From assembly GCF_003201815.1 (NCBI RefSeq), contig NZ_QJKB01000003.1, forward strand, positions 522,155 through 586,154: a stretch of DNA of 64,000 nucleotides. Direction: 5' to 3'. The position numbers and the translations under genes were made by a program. Of the stretch, positions 33,782-43,400 are shown piece after piece. Each line of letters begins with the position of its first letter. The stretch's first letter is position 1. The DNA comes from Undibacterium pigrum. Lineage in GTDB: Bacteria; Pseudomonadota; Gammaproteobacteria; Burkholderiales; Burkholderiaceae_D. Under the pieces are notes generated by a model. It had not been told where the DNA came from and did not search any database. It was given only the letters and a program-made list of their open reading frames with translations.

Positions 33782-34732
33782 ATGCTGAGCCGCACCGCTG
33801 ATCATTTGTTCTGGATGGCGCGCTATACCGAGCGCGCAGAAAATACTGCCCGCATGCTGGATGTGAATATCCAGACTTCGATGTTGCCACAGTCTGCCGA
33901 AGATGCTGAACGTGGCTGGCGTGCCATGCTGGGTATCTCTGAATTGCAGTCTGCCTTTGACCATCAATATGGCTTGCTGACGAAGAAGGATGTGCTGGAC
34001 TTCATGGTCAGGGACCCGATGAACCCCTCTTCCATCGCCTCATGCCTGAAGGAAGCACGCGAGAATGCCCGTGCGGTACGCGGCACGCTGACGACCGAGG
34101 TATGGGAAACCCAGAATGCTACCTGGCTGGACATGCAGGACAGGTTGTCAGACACGGTACTGGAAAACGACCCCAGCCAGTTTTTTGAATGGGTCAAGTA
34201 TCGCTCTCACCTGTCGCGTGGTGTGACCCTGGGTACCATGCTCAAGGATGAGGCTGTACACTTTATTCGCCTGGGTACCTTCATAGAACGTGCCGACAAT
34301 ACTGCACGCATTTTGGACGTGAAGTTCCATGGTGCCAAGGACAACGGGCGCGGCAGTGACAGCCTGCAAAGGGATTTTTACTATTGGGCGGCTTTGCTGC
34401 GCTCAGTCTCCGGCTTTGAGATTTACCGCAAGGTCTACCGTGATGTGATCACCCCTGAGCGGGTGGCAGAATTGCTGATGCTGCGTGGTGACATGCCACG
34501 CTCTTTGCTGGCATGCATGGATGAAGTCGTCGCCAACCTGAAAGAAGTACGCAATGATGTATCGGCAGACACTGAGCGTTTTGCTGGTAAGCTGCATGCA
34601 GAATTGCAATTTGCCCGTATTGAAGAAATATTGGCAGAAGGTTTGCATGACAACCTGACGCGTTTCCTGGAAAACATTTTTGACCTGGGTAATCGTGTCA
34701 GCCGCGACTTCCTGGTCCCACTGGCGGCTTGA
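33782..34732 (+). CDS. Alpha-E domain protein (DUF403) of the Anbu cluster
   Basis: The protein has 316 residues and is almost fully helical. The N-terminal motif MLSRTADHLFWMARYTERAENTARML recurs at about residue 150 as IRLGTFIERADNTARILD, giving the two ER.EN-type signatures that name the alpha-E domain. GGAGAA precedes the ATG and the gene starts 15 bases after the ATP-grasp stop. Alpha-E proteins always accompany this ATP-grasp type. The biochemical role is unknown. Confidence 0.92.
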   Translation: MLSRTADHLFWMARYTERAENTARMLDVNIQTSMLPQSAEDAERGWRAMLGISELQSAFDHQYGLLTKKDVLDFMVRDPMNPSSIASCLKEARENARAVRGTLTTEVWETQNATWLDMQDRLSDTVLENDPSQFFEWVKYRSHLSRGVTLGTMLKDEAVHFIRLGTFIERADNTARILDVKFHGAKDNGRGSDSLQRDFYYWAALLRSVSGFEIYRKVYRDVITPERVAELLMLRGDMPRSLLACMDEVVANLKEVRNDVSADTERFAGKLHAELQFARIEEILAEGLHDNLTRFLENIFDLGNRVSRDFLVPLAA

Positions 34733-34744
34733 GAAAACCATATC

Positions 34745-35551
34745 ATGCAACTCTTCATACGTCACCAGACTATCTATAAGTATTCAGCACCGCTGACTTA
34801 CACCATACAACAATTGCGCCTGACACCACGCGCAGAACAGCACCAGCATGCGATTTCATGGCAGATCAAGACTGCAGGACAGCGCCATGCCTATATCGAC
34901 GCCTATGGCAATCCCTCGCATACCCTGACCATCACGGGCCAGCATCATGAGGTTGCCATCATTGCCGAGGGTGTGGTTGAGCTGACCACGCCTTATCAGG
35001 GACGCATCACCGACCCGGATACTTTTTCGCCCCTGGTGTTTACCGTACCAACACGCTTGACAGAGCCAGTACCGGCGATAGTTGACTTTGCAGCCAGCCA
35101 TTTACCAGGTGAAGGCAAAACCACGACGGCCGCACTATTAAATCTGGCGACGCACATCCGTGGTGCGGTGGAGTACCAGTCTGGTGCAACCATCGTCACG
35201 ACCAGTGCCAGCGATGCCCTGCAACTGGGCCGCGGTGTCTGTCAGGACCATGCCCATATCATGCTGGCTTGTTGCCATGCCCGCGGCATACCGGCACGTT
35301 ATGTTTCTGGCTATATTGATCCAGAATCCACCGGCCATGCCGATAGCCACGCCTGGGTCGATGCCTGGGTAGAAGACAACGACTATAGCGGCTGGGTCAG
35401 TATCGATGCCACCCATGCTGCCCTGATGACGGATGCCTATTGCCGTCTGGCTATTGGCCGTGACTATGATTCTGCCGCACCTGTGCGTGGTGTGCGCCGT
35501 GGCGGTGGACTGGAAACCTTGAGTGTGACGGTGCAAGTGACGCCTCGTTGA
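34745..35551 (+). CDS. Transglutaminase-like cysteine peptidase of the Anbu cluster
   Basis: The protein has 268 residues. The bacterial transglutaminase-like N-terminal beta domain (residues 1-~85, LFIRHQTIYKYSAPLTYTIQQLRLTPR) is followed by the papain-like core with the triad C166 (GRGVCQDHAH), H202 (DSHAWVDAWV) and D221 (WVSIDATH). It has no signal peptide, so action is cytoplasmic. In this conserved cluster it may cleave or cross-link the product of the ATP-grasp enzyme. It starts 12 bases after the alpha-E stop. Confidence 0.92.
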   Translation: MQLFIRHQTIYKYSAPLTYTIQQLRLTPRAEQHQHAISWQIKTAGQRHAYIDAYGNPSHTLTITGQHHEVAIIAEGVVELTTPYQGRITDPDTFSPLVFTVPTRLTEPVPAIVDFAASHLPGEGKTTTAALLNLATHIRGAVEYQSGATIVTTSASDALQLGRGVCQDHAHIMLACCHARGIPARYVSGYIDPESTGHADSHAWVDAWVEDNDYSGWVSIDATHAALMTDAYCRLAIGRDYDSAAPVRGVRRGGGLETLSVTVQVTPR

Positions 35552-35657
35552 GCCTGGTTGCGGTATTGCCCTACAGGCAATCCAATATGACAAGCGTATT
35601 TCAGCGCCCCGCTTTCAGGTAGAATTAGCGTTTCGATAGATCAAGAATCCGTACTAT

Positions 35658-36536
35658 ATGACTTACTGTGTTGGCATGCGCCTGGACGCCGGGCTGGTGT
35701 TTCTTTCTGATTCACGCACCAATGCAGGCGTCGATCATGTGGGTACTTTCCGCAAGATGTCGGTATTTGAAAACCCTGGCGACCGCACCATGGTGCTGAT
35801 GACGGCGGGTAACTTATCTATTTCACAATCCATACGCCAGTTGGTGTCTGACCATGTCGATGCCAGCGGCAATAGCATCTGGACCGCACCAAATATGTAC
35901 GAAGCAGCCCGCATCCTGGGTGAAGCCGTACGCACAGTGCATCATCGCGATGCCAAGTCGCTGCAGGAATTTGGCATCGATTTTAATGTCAGCCTGATTT
36001 TTGGTGGCCAGATAAAGGGTGAACGTTGTCGTTTATTCCAGATTTATTCTGCCGGTAACTTCATTGAGTCGCACAATGAAAATACTTATTTCCAGATAGG
36101 CGAAGCCAAGTATGGCAAGCCCATACTTGACCGTGTCGTTACCCCTGCCACACCGCTGGATGAAGCGGCCAAGTGCGCGCTGATATCGATGGACTCTACC
36201 CTGCGCTCCAACGTATCAGTTGGCTTGCCGCTGGACTTGCTGGTATATGAGGACAATAAACTGGCGATCACCCATTTCGTCACCATCGATGAAAAAAACC
36301 AGTACTTCCAGATGATACGCAACACCTGGGGCCAGCAATTGAAATCGGTATTTGAAAGCATAGACGCGCCGGTCTGGAACGCCAGCCCTGAAGTGCAGGG
36401 CAATGTCTTGTCAGCCACCAATATGCACAGCAAACCTGTGCGCGTGGCAGTGCCGCAAGAATTGCTGAATACGGCGCTGACGCCATCCCCCTTGCAGTCT
36501 CTGGCACAAGGAAATGACGACCATACGCAGGCGTAA
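35658..36536 (+). CDS. anbu: Anbu, bacterial proteasome-like Ntn-hydrolase
   Basis: The protein has 292 residues of the HslV/20S proteasome fold. After removal of Met the N-terminal nucleophile is Thr2 (MTYCVGM), with D18 (FLSDSRTNAG) and K33 (GTFRKMSVF) at the positions of the proteasomal Thr1-Asp17-Lys33 triad. The segment MTAGNLSISQSIR is family-typical. The C-terminal ~45 residues after ESIDAPVW look like an extension beyond the usual ~240-250-residue Anbu. Known Anbu proteins form open helical or ring assemblies. The natural substrate is unknown. It is fourth in the operon, 106 bases after the transglutaminase gene, so a separate promoter is possible. Confidence 0.92.
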   Translation: MTYCVGMRLDAGLVFLSDSRTNAGVDHVGTFRKMSVFENPGDRTMVLMTAGNLSISQSIRQLVSDHVDASGNSIWTAPNMYEAARILGEAVRTVHHRDAKSLQEFGIDFNVSLIFGGQIKGERCRLFQIYSAGNFIESHNENTYFQIGEAKYGKPILDRVVTPATPLDEAAKCALISMDSTLRSNVSVGLPLDLLVYEDNKLAITHFVTIDEKNQYFQMIRNTWGQQLKSVFESIDAPVWNASPEVQGNVLSATNMHSKPVRVAVPQELLNTALTPSPLQSLAQGNDDHTQA

Positions 36537-36589
36537 AATTTTTACCGTTTGACGAAAGATTGCCCTGTGCCTGCACAGCGATTGACGCG

Positions 36590-37681
36590 TTAAGCAAATA
36601 ATTTGTATCGCAATATTTGCAACTTGCTGATGATTTCTTCTTTCTTGGCCAGTATGGGATTTTCTACATAGTGCCAGGAAAGAATGGCGAGCAGCGCAGT
36701 CATCAGCACGGACGAGATAATCATCGCGACGACAGAAACTCCAGGTACAAGAGCGATAATCATTTGCTGTATGGGAAAAGCATAGATGTAAGCGCCATAT
36801 GAATAGTCTCCCAGCACATTAAATTTCCGGATAAACCCTGCTGGAACGTAGGCAAGGTAAAACAGCAGGTAAGCGATCGTCATGCAATAGATGGCAAAGA
36901 AAATTTCTTTACCTGCGTACAATGCGCACAATTCCAGACCGGCAAAAAGCAGAAAATACCGTGGCCTTAGCCGGATTTTTTCTCTCCAGATATAAAACGA
37001 CACGCCTGTAAAAAACATAAAAATGAAGCGGATTAAATGGCTCTCGTTTTTTCCTGAAAAATTTTTCATGACCAGCAATACGCCAGAAGAAAGCGCCAGC
37101 ACGGTAATCAAAAATTCCAGAGAGATAATTTTTGACGCATGTATTTTTAATTTTGCGATAGATTTAAAAATTGCCCAGAATATCAGCAACAGCAAGTACA
37201 TCTTCAATTCATAAATAATGGTCCATAGCGAACCATTCATCGCCGTAAACTTATGGTTTTCAAACACGCCCGGCAAGCTCATTGAAATCCCGGCTAATAC
37301 CGTCATGCCCTTAAAAAGAAATTTATAGGTTTCTGGATTTGTAAAATAAGAAGAGTAAGCCAGGCTGGTAAACACAGGGCCAATAAGAAAAACACTAAAG
37401 ACCGTGAGAATAATCAAGGCGGGAAAAATTCTTAAAAATCTTGACGTGAGATAGTCCATCGCGCTGGCTCTTACCAGCAAACTCTTGCCGACCAAAAAAC
37501 CACTGCTGATAAAGAAAACGTCAACAGCCAGGGTTCCAACAGACATCCCTAAAAAACCTGACAACGGCTCCTGATAACCAAGCAAAGAAAAACTGTGCCC
37601 AATCAAAACTGCGATTGCGGCAATGATACGTATCAGGTTGAAATTATTGTCGCGACCAACAGCATACTTCGATAAAGCCAT
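36590..37681 (-). CDS. Acyltransferase-3 family membrane O-acyltransferase
   Basis: The protein has 363 residues with about ten membrane segments. The N-terminal NLIRIIAAIAVLIGHSFSLLG carries the catalytic-type histidine, then GVDVFFISSGFLVG-like (AVDVFFISSGFLVGKSLL) and YLTSRFLRIFPAL follow. These are hallmarks of OacA/NodX-type enzymes that acetylate sugars of surface polysaccharides. No polysaccharide genes are adjacent. The codon usage is more AT-rich than its neighbours, suggesting transfer. Confidence 0.9.
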   Translation of the reverse strand: MALSKYAVGRDNNFNLIRIIAAIAVLIGHSFSLLGYQEPLSGFLGMSVGTLAVDVFFISSGFLVGKSLLVRASAMDYLTSRFLRIFPALIILTVFSVFLIGPVFTSLAYSSYFTNPETYKFLFKGMTVLAGISMSLPGVFENHKFTAMNGSLWTIIYELKMYLLLLIFWAIFKSIAKLKIHASKIISLEFLITVLALSSGVLLVMKNFSGKNESHLIRFIFMFFTGVSFYIWREKIRLRPRYFLLFAGLELCALYAGKEIFFAIYCMTIAYLLFYLAYVPAGFIRKFNVLGDYSYGAYIYAFPIQQMIIALVPGVSVVAMIISSVLMTALLAILSWHYVENPILAKKEEIISKLQILRYKLFA

Positions 37682-38307
37682 ATTTTAATATTCAACAGTG
37701 ACTGGATGTCTGCAAGTGCTACACAGACATATTGTTTGACGACATGCGGGAAGTAGCCTGCTATCCATTTTTTAAAAGTGGCAATCTGAGCAAAAGACAG
37801 AATGCCCTTTTGCGGATGGTCAGGAAGATTTGATAATTGCGTGCCTGCGCTGAACAAATTTATTCCATAAGTGCAAAACAAAAGTGCAGTCGCTTGCTCA
37901 GGGAGATGCACGATCTTCTCCGAATCTCCGATGTGGACGTGCAAATACCTGACGATGACAGTTCATGTCATTCGCTAAAGCGTATTCATCAAGACGAGTT
38001 GGGTTTTATGTTTCAGGCGCGGCTTACTTCAACGCAGGTCTATGCACTCATCCAAAAAGTGCATGGAACTTCAAGCAAAGCCTGCCCTGAGAAGACTGTT
38101 TCAACTTGATTCAAAAATCTCCTGAAAACGATGATGCAATTAAGTAATATCTTGATACTACAGAAATATTAACCAATAATCAATTGATTTTTTCAGAACA
38201 CTTTTGAATAAGTAATTACATGATTTGAACGGAGCTTGCACTTATCCCAGTTGCTGGAATACCGTGAAATAAACCCCAATTTACCGGCATAGATTGCGTA
38301 GATCAGT
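37682..38307. other. AT-rich region without a confident gene
   Basis: A plus-strand frame at 37837-38109 (about 90 residues from TTG, or shorter from internal ATG codons, ending KTVST) contains MHDLLRISDVDVQIPDDDS and might be a small gene or a remnant. Its starts lack a spaced Shine-Dalgarno sequence. A minus-strand frame at 37633-37944 overlaps the acyltransferase start and is not convincing. The remainder upstream of the DUF4124 stop holds nothing I can name. Confidence 0.4.
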
Positions 38308-38766
38308 CTAACGGCAATACGTGCTCTTATCACGTTCGGCAATAGCCCTGTCATTGGCGTCTGTCCTGGCACCATTTCCATGCACTGCCTTGCCGCTCAG
38401 TATGTCTTTGGCGAGATTGCAGCGGGTAGTATCGTCGTCCTTGCGATAATCTACCCTAGGCGAAGGCTTGGCTGCGTTTGCCTTGGCTGCCTTGTCATCC
38501 TCTTCCTGCTTTTGCACTTGACGCTTGCGGAATTCAATTTCCTTGTCTTGCCAGCTTTGCGCTGGTGCCGCATTTGCTGAATCTGCTGAGGGTCTTATTT
38601 TTACCTCCTCTACCTTGGCTCTTCCTGCGTCATCCTTTTTTTCGGAATAATGCGTTTTCCCATTGGCATCAACCCATTTATAGATTTCTGCCTGGCTGGC
38701 AGCAGTGGCAAATAACAATGTCAGGCAAGCCGCCTGCAGGCTTTGTTGGAGAGTAGATTGCTTCAT
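38308..38766 (-). CDS. DUF4124-domain periplasmic protein
   Basis: The protein has 152 residues. A signal peptide (LQAACLTLLFATAASQAE) is followed directly by the DUF4124 signature EIYKWVDANGKTHYSEKK. A charged, helical region with QDKEIEFRKRQVQKQEEDDKAAK and a C-terminal part with two cysteines (RCNLAKDIL, STYCR) follow. DUF4124 proteins are common in beta- and gammaproteobacterial envelopes. Their role is unknown. Confidence 0.85.
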   Translation of the reverse strand: MKQSTLQQSLQAACLTLLFATAASQAEIYKWVDANGKTHYSEKKDDAGRAKVEEVKIRPSADSANAAPAQSWQDKEIEFRKRQVQKQEEDDKAAKANAAKPSPRVDYRKDDDTTRCNLAKDILSGKAVHGNGARTDANDRAIAERDKSTYCR

Positions 38767-38915
38767 TTTTCAGGAATTTCGCTAAAGGTGTCGAACAATA
38801 TCAGAGCTGGGGCGAGGAAACAAATAACTAAAGTCATACATGATGGTCATGAACAAGGCAGTTTTCCCGGCCTCTTATCGTAGTTTCATATTAATCGAGG
38901 CCGCATTGCCATATT

Positions 38916-39476
38916 TCACTTCTTGCCCTTGGTTTTGCGCCATGCGCAATCACTTGCATGATCATTCACCATGCCTATGGCTTGCATATAGGCGTAGATG
39001 ATGGTCGAACCTACAAACTTGAAACCGCGCTTTAACAAGTCTTTGGAAATGCGGTCAGACAATTCTGTGGTGATAATACGCTCACCATCATTGATGATGG
39101 GCTTGCCATCGACGTAAGCCCACAAATAGGCATCGAGACTGCCTTTTTCTTCACACAGGCGCAAGTAGGCTTTGGCATTGGTGATGGCCGCAGCCACCTT
39201 GAGACGGTTTCTGACTATGCCTGCGTTGGCCAGCAGAGTGGCAACTTTGGCATCATCATAAGCGGCTATTTTTTTGGCATCCCAGCCATCAAAGGCTAAT
39301 CTATAGTTTTCACGCTTGTTGAGTATGGTTTCCCATGAAAGACCAGCTTGCGCACCTTCCAGATTGAGCATTTCAAACAGTTGTACTTCATCATGGCAGG
39401 GCACACCCCATTCATGGTCGTGATAATGCAGGTAAAGTGGATTAGAGGGATTGGCCCAACTGCAACGTGTCTTCAT
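38916..39476 (-). CDS. tag: DNA-3-methyladenine glycosylase I
   Basis: The protein has 186 residues. It matches Tag along its length: the N-terminal zinc ligand cysteine in TRCSWA, YHDHEWGVP with a second ligand His, FEMLNLEGAQAGLSWETILNKRENYR, and the late FVGSTIIYAYMQAIGMVNDHASDC holding the remaining His/Cys ligands. It removes 3-methyladenine from alkylated DNA as the first step of base excision repair. It is a single gene. Confidence 0.95.
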   Translation of the reverse strand: MKTRCSWANPSNPLYLHYHDHEWGVPCHDEVQLFEMLNLEGAQAGLSWETILNKRENYRLAFDGWDAKKIAAYDDAKVATLLANAGIVRNRLKVAAAITNAKAYLRLCEEKGSLDAYLWAYVDGKPIINDGERIITTELSDRISKDLLKRGFKFVGSTIIYAYMQAIGMVNDHASDCAWRKTKGKK

Positions 39477-39605
39477 ATGTAAAAAGCCATGTGGAATGAG
39501 ATATGATATGCAAAAAAGCGATTTTTAACAAAAATTTTCAATTCAAATTGACATTCTACTTATTTATCATAGAATCGTCGTTCGTCATCAGATAGTGGAA
39601 TCATC

Positions 39606-41792
39606 ATGTTGAGTTTCAAGCCAAGCAGTAAAAATCTGTTCGCCTTATCCGCAGTAAGCCTGATCCTGACCGCCTGTGGCGGCAACAGCAATCAGGATGT
39701 CAAGCAAGCAGCAGTTTCGCCAGCGCCCGCAATGCAGGCTGCACCTGCCAGCTCGGAAATCATGAGTTTTGCCAACAAGCGTCAAAACTATATCATCACA
39801 CGCCTGGGCTCCACTTATGCTGTGGTTGATATGTCAGGTGCCACGGCGCCAGTGAGTGTCTCTGCCAGTATCAAGGTGCTGCAATTTGCTGATTTTCGCG
39901 TCAATCTGACGATAGGTGACAAGGCCAAACAGCTTTCCACCACCAGCCTGAATAACTTGATTGACCTCTACGTGGCATTCTTTAACCGCGTACCTGATGC
40001 CGACGGCCTGTCTTACTGGATAGACCAGGTCAAGGCTGGCATGACAGAAGCACAGATAGCCGAGAGTTTTTATCTGGTGGCTCTGCAGTCACCGGCACTG
40101 ACTGGTTATACCAGCACAATGAGCAATGACGATTTTATCCGCATCATTTATAAAAACGTGCTGGGCCGTACCGGTAGCACTGCACCCAATGCGGCGGAAA
40201 TCGACTATTGGTCCAGCCAGCTCAAGAACGGTGTTCCCAAAGGCAGTATGGTCAGAGCCATCCTGGTTTCTGCACGTGAATATGCCAATGATGCGACCTG
40301 GGGCTGGGTCACCAACCTGTTGAATAACAAGCTGGATGTGGCGAATTATTTCGCCGTACAACAGGGCCTGAGTTATCTGACACTGAATGACAACATCACC
40401 AACACAGTAGCGATAGCATCTGCAGTCACCAGCACCTCGACTTCAGCAGCACTGGACCTGATCGGTGTCAGCGGCAATATCCTCAACCAGAGCACTTCCA
40501 GCAACAGCAATAACGGCTACGGTACACCTGCCAGCCTGGCCAATATTTGTACGCCAACGGGTGAAAAGGACTGGGTGCGCGCGCATCTGGATGATGTGTA
40601 TTTGTGGTACCGCGACATTATCAATGTCCCTAAACAAAACTACACCAATTCGCGGGATTATTTCCAGGCACTGATCGTCAAATCCAAGGACAGGTTCAGC
40701 TTCACTGATACGCAGGGCAGCATAGATGACTACTTCCAGACTGGTGCCGATGTTGGCTTTGGTTTTAGCCTGATGCGCGACAGCGGTGGCATACGAGTGC
40801 GTTATGTGCAGCCAGGCTCGCCTGCTGATCTGGCACAAATCAAGCGTGGTGCGACTTTGGTCGGAGTTGATAACTCGATCGTCACCTCTTTCCTGAACGA
40901 TACACAGTATGACGCTGTCTATCCAAGCAAGGCAGAAACCCATAGCTTCCAGATCAAGGACAATGGCTCTTTCAGCAGCCGCTCAGTGAACATGACCGCA
41001 ACCACGGTCACGACTGCGCCAGTCTTGCAAAACCAGGTGCTCAACGTAAATGGCAAAAAGATAGGCTACATGGTCTTTACTGATCATATACGTACAGCAG
41101 AAGCTCCACTGGTCAAAACCATGACTGAATTCAAGCAGGCCGGTGTCAGCGAACTGGTGCTGGACTTGCGTTATAACGGCGGTGGTTACCTGTATATTGC
41201 CAATGAATTGTCAGCCATGATTGCTGGCAGCAAGGTCACCGACAAAGTCTTTGAGAAACTGCAATTCAACGATAAACATAAAGACCTGACGGCAGACAAT
41301 ATCTCGTATTTCTATGATACGGATTCCAACAACCGGCTCTTGCCACAATTGAACCTGTCACGTGTATTCATCCTGACTGGTAGCAATACCTGCTCAGCCA
41401 GTGAATCCATCATCAATGGTCTGAAACCTTTCATGCAAGTGATTTTGATCGGCGACACGACTTGCGGCAAACCATATGGCTTCATCCAGACGAATAACTG
41501 CAAGACAGCTTACTTCGCCATCCAGTTTGCCGGTGTGAATGCACTGGACCAGGGCGATTTCACCAATGGTTTCACGCCAACTTGCCAGGTATCTGACAGC
41601 TTGAATTACCAGTTGGGTGACCAAAGCGAACCGCGACTGTCAGCAGCGCTGAAATATGTCAACACCGGTTCATGCCCGGCAGCAGGATTCAACCCTGCGC
41701 CACCACCGGCAGCATTTGATCCGGTCAAGGACAGGGAGCCACGTCCATGGCGCAACAACAAAATCTTGAAGGTCAATGCTGAATTCAGATGA
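39606..41792 (+). CDS. Lipoprotein S41 (C-terminal processing) protease with DUF4214 domain
   Basis: The protein has 728 residues. A lipobox LTAC (C24) marks a lipoprotein. Residues about 110-230 hold a DUF4214 domain (LIDLYVAFFNRVPDADGLSYWIDQ; VLGRTGSTAPNAAEIDYWSSQL). A PDZ-like region (~375-440, IRVRYVQPGSPADLAQIKRGATL) and the S41 protease core (ELVLDLRYNGGG; nucleophile serine region GSNTCSASESIINGL; lysine region GDTTCGKPYGF) follow. It should act at the outer membrane or surface. DUF4214 joined to an S41 protease is unusual, because DUF4214 is mostly found in secreted repeat proteins. A strong terminator follows. Confidence 0.88.
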   Translation: MLSFKPSSKNLFALSAVSLILTACGGNSNQDVKQAAVSPAPAMQAAPASSEIMSFANKRQNYIITRLGSTYAVVDMSGATAPVSVSASIKVLQFADFRVNLTIGDKAKQLSTTSLNNLIDLYVAFFNRVPDADGLSYWIDQVKAGMTEAQIAESFYLVALQSPALTGYTSTMSNDDFIRIIYKNVLGRTGSTAPNAAEIDYWSSQLKNGVPKGSMVRAILVSAREYANDATWGWVTNLLNNKLDVANYFAVQQGLSYLTLNDNITNTVAIASAVTSTSTSAALDLIGVSGNILNQSTSSNSNNGYGTPASLANICTPTGEKDWVRAHLDDVYLWYRDIINVPKQNYTNSRDYFQALIVKSKDRFSFTDTQGSIDDYFQTGADVGFGFSLMRDSGGIRVRYVQPGSPADLAQIKRGATLVGVDNSIVTSFLNDTQYDAVYPSKAETHSFQIKDNGSFSSRSVNMTATTVTTAPVLQNQVLNVNGKKIGYMVFTDHIRTAEAPLVKTMTEFKQAGVSELVLDLRYNGGGYLYIANELSAMIAGSKVTDKVFEKLQFNDKHKDLTADNISYFYDTDSNNRLLPQLNLSRVFILTGSNTCSASESIINGLKPFMQVILIGDTTCGKPYGFIQTNNCKTAYFAIQFAGVNALDQGDFTNGFTPTCQVSDSLNYQLGDQSEPRLSAALKYVNTGSCPAAGFNPAPPPAAFDPVKDREPRPWRNNKILKVNAEFR

Positions 41793-41805
41793 TGACAGCA
41801 GTAAC

Positions 41806-41834
41806 AAAAAACGCACCCCAGGGTGCGTTTTTTA
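41806..41834 (+). terminator. Intrinsic terminator after the S41 protease gene
   Basis: ACGCACCC, a 2-base loop and GGGTGCGT are followed by a run of six T and preceded by a run of A. The symmetrical A/T flanks could terminate transcription from both sides (the convergent TPR gene ends at 41918). Confidence 0.9.
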
Positions 41835-41917
41835 TTGAGTACGACATTATTTTTTAATGCTTGCTCAAACGCTGGCATAGCGTTGAAAATATGAAGCTAT
41901 AAGCAAACAGCAAATAT

Positions 41918-43240
41918 CTACAAACCAGCAAGCCCCTGCCTGGCCCTGTCGATTTCGCTCTGGTATTGCGGGAACTTTGTCAGCAAACCTGACAATATAT
42001 TAATCGCTTCTTCCAGCACCGTCTTTGCTGACTGCGTCTGGTTTTGCTGACGGTAGACGAATCCCAGATTAATGAGAGTATGGGCAATCGATGGCTGAAA
42101 TGCGGAAGGATTTTTTTGTGCCGCACGGCGCAAGAAAGCGACAGCCTTCTCATAGGCCTGCTGTGCTTCATTCCAGCGATTTTCGCGGTGATACAATATA
42201 CCCAGACTCATCAATGACCTGCCAAGGTCAACAGTTGATGACCCTGGGGAGATTTGCTCACGCTTGCGGTAAAGTCCGACCACCTCCTCATAAGCAATGC
42301 GGGCATCCTGATAACGCTGCTGGCTGTCATATTGCGAGGCCAAAAACTCTATCATCGCTGGTGCCAGATACATGTATATATCCGGCATCTTATCGGCGAG
42401 AGGACGGAAAATCTGCATCGCCTCTTCAAAGACGAGTTGCGCTTCTTTGGGCTGGTTTTGCTGGCGATGTAAAAAACCCAGACCGTGCAGTGTTCTTACC
42501 AGTTCAAATGAATAGCGGGCAGCGTCGGCTTTCATCAATTTCCGATACATCCCTGCCGCCTCTTCATAAGCAGCCCGTGCCTCTGCAGGCTTATTGGCCT
42601 GGCTATACACCATGGCCAGACCTGTCAGTTTCTGTGCTACCAGCGCTGTATGCTGAGCGGGATTGGTTTTTTCCAGCTTGCGGTGTATGGCGAGTGCTTC
42701 TTCACTGGCTGCAATCGCTTCCTTGTAAAGCTTTTGTTCCGCATATCGATTGCTTAGATTGCTCAATGCAATGGCAATTTTGGGCTGATAGGTTTCAGGG
42801 TCGCCAACAGCCAGTTGGCGATACAAGAGCAGCGCTTCTTCATAACTGGCTTGCGCCTCCTGTTGCCGCTGTTCAGATTCGTATGGAATACCAATATCAA
42901 TGAGTGCACCGGCAAGTTCTGCCATGTATCTTGCGGGGGCTTCTTTTGACAATTGACGGTAGATATTAAGTGCTTCCTCATAAGGAAGGCGAGCTTCTTT
43001 GACGCGATTGCTTCTGGTATAAATCCTTCCTTGCGCGCTAAGCATCTTTGCCAGTTGCGGCAAGTATTGCCCGGGATCTTTTTCTGCCAGTTGGCGATAG
43101 CGCGCCAGGTTTTCTGCGCTAGCACTTTCACTCGCAGGACTACTAGCAGACGTTGCGTCTGCTGCAAGGCAGGATTGATGATTGAGGTTGGCAGCAGTCA
43201 GAAAGAAAGCCAGGCAGAAATAATAGCTAGTCTTGTTCAC
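41918..43240 (-). CDS. Secreted tetratricopeptide repeat protein
   Basis: About 440 residues from a GTG at 43240, chosen because it gives the signal peptide NKTSYYFCLAFFLTAANLNHQ ending near CLAADA. The frame opens at a GTG at 43294. The mature part is about nine TPR-type units of 42-48 residues with the pattern A...YEEA...YR.L....P..Y...LA..L..LG..Y. Kinesin-light-chain-like spacing suggests a peptide-binding scaffold in the periplasm. The partner is unknown. Confidence 0.8.
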   Translation of the reverse strand: MNKTSYYFCLAFFLTAANLNHQSCLAADATSASSPASESASAENLARYRQLAEKDPGQYLPQLAKMLSAQGRIYTRSNRVKEARLPYEEALNIYRQLSKEAPARYMAELAGALIDIGIPYESEQRQQEAQASYEEALLLYRQLAVGDPETYQPKIAIALSNLSNRYAEQKLYKEAIAASEEALAIHRKLEKTNPAQHTALVAQKLTGLAMVYSQANKPAEARAAYEEAAGMYRKLMKADAARYSFELVRTLHGLGFLHRQQNQPKEAQLVFEEAMQIFRPLADKMPDIYMYLAPAMIEFLASQYDSQQRYQDARIAYEEVVGLYRKREQISPGSSTVDLGRSLMSLGILYHRENRWNEAQQAYEKAVAFLRRAAQKNPSAFQPSIAHTLINLGFVYRQQNQTQSAKTVLEEAINILSGLLTKFPQYQSEIDRARQGLAGL

Positions 43241-43400
43241 AATGTTTTTATCCCAAAAGATTCTTGCCTGATATGGCAAATTTACCAGGCACACCCAGAT
43301 ATCTTATTCATTGAATGCAGGCACAAATGAAGGCGCTCATTCATGATACTGAAAATGAGCGCCTGCCGTCATCGCTGAATACCAACACCCATACCCGCAC

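Noticed and set aside
37633..37944. Minus-strand frame of 103 codons overlapping the acyltransferase start
   Set aside because: It overlaps a good gene, has no ribosome-binding site and shows no conserved pattern.
42091..42903. Plus-strand frame of 270 codons opposite the TPR protein
   Set aside because: It is a shadow of a repeat-rich gene with no protein-like features.
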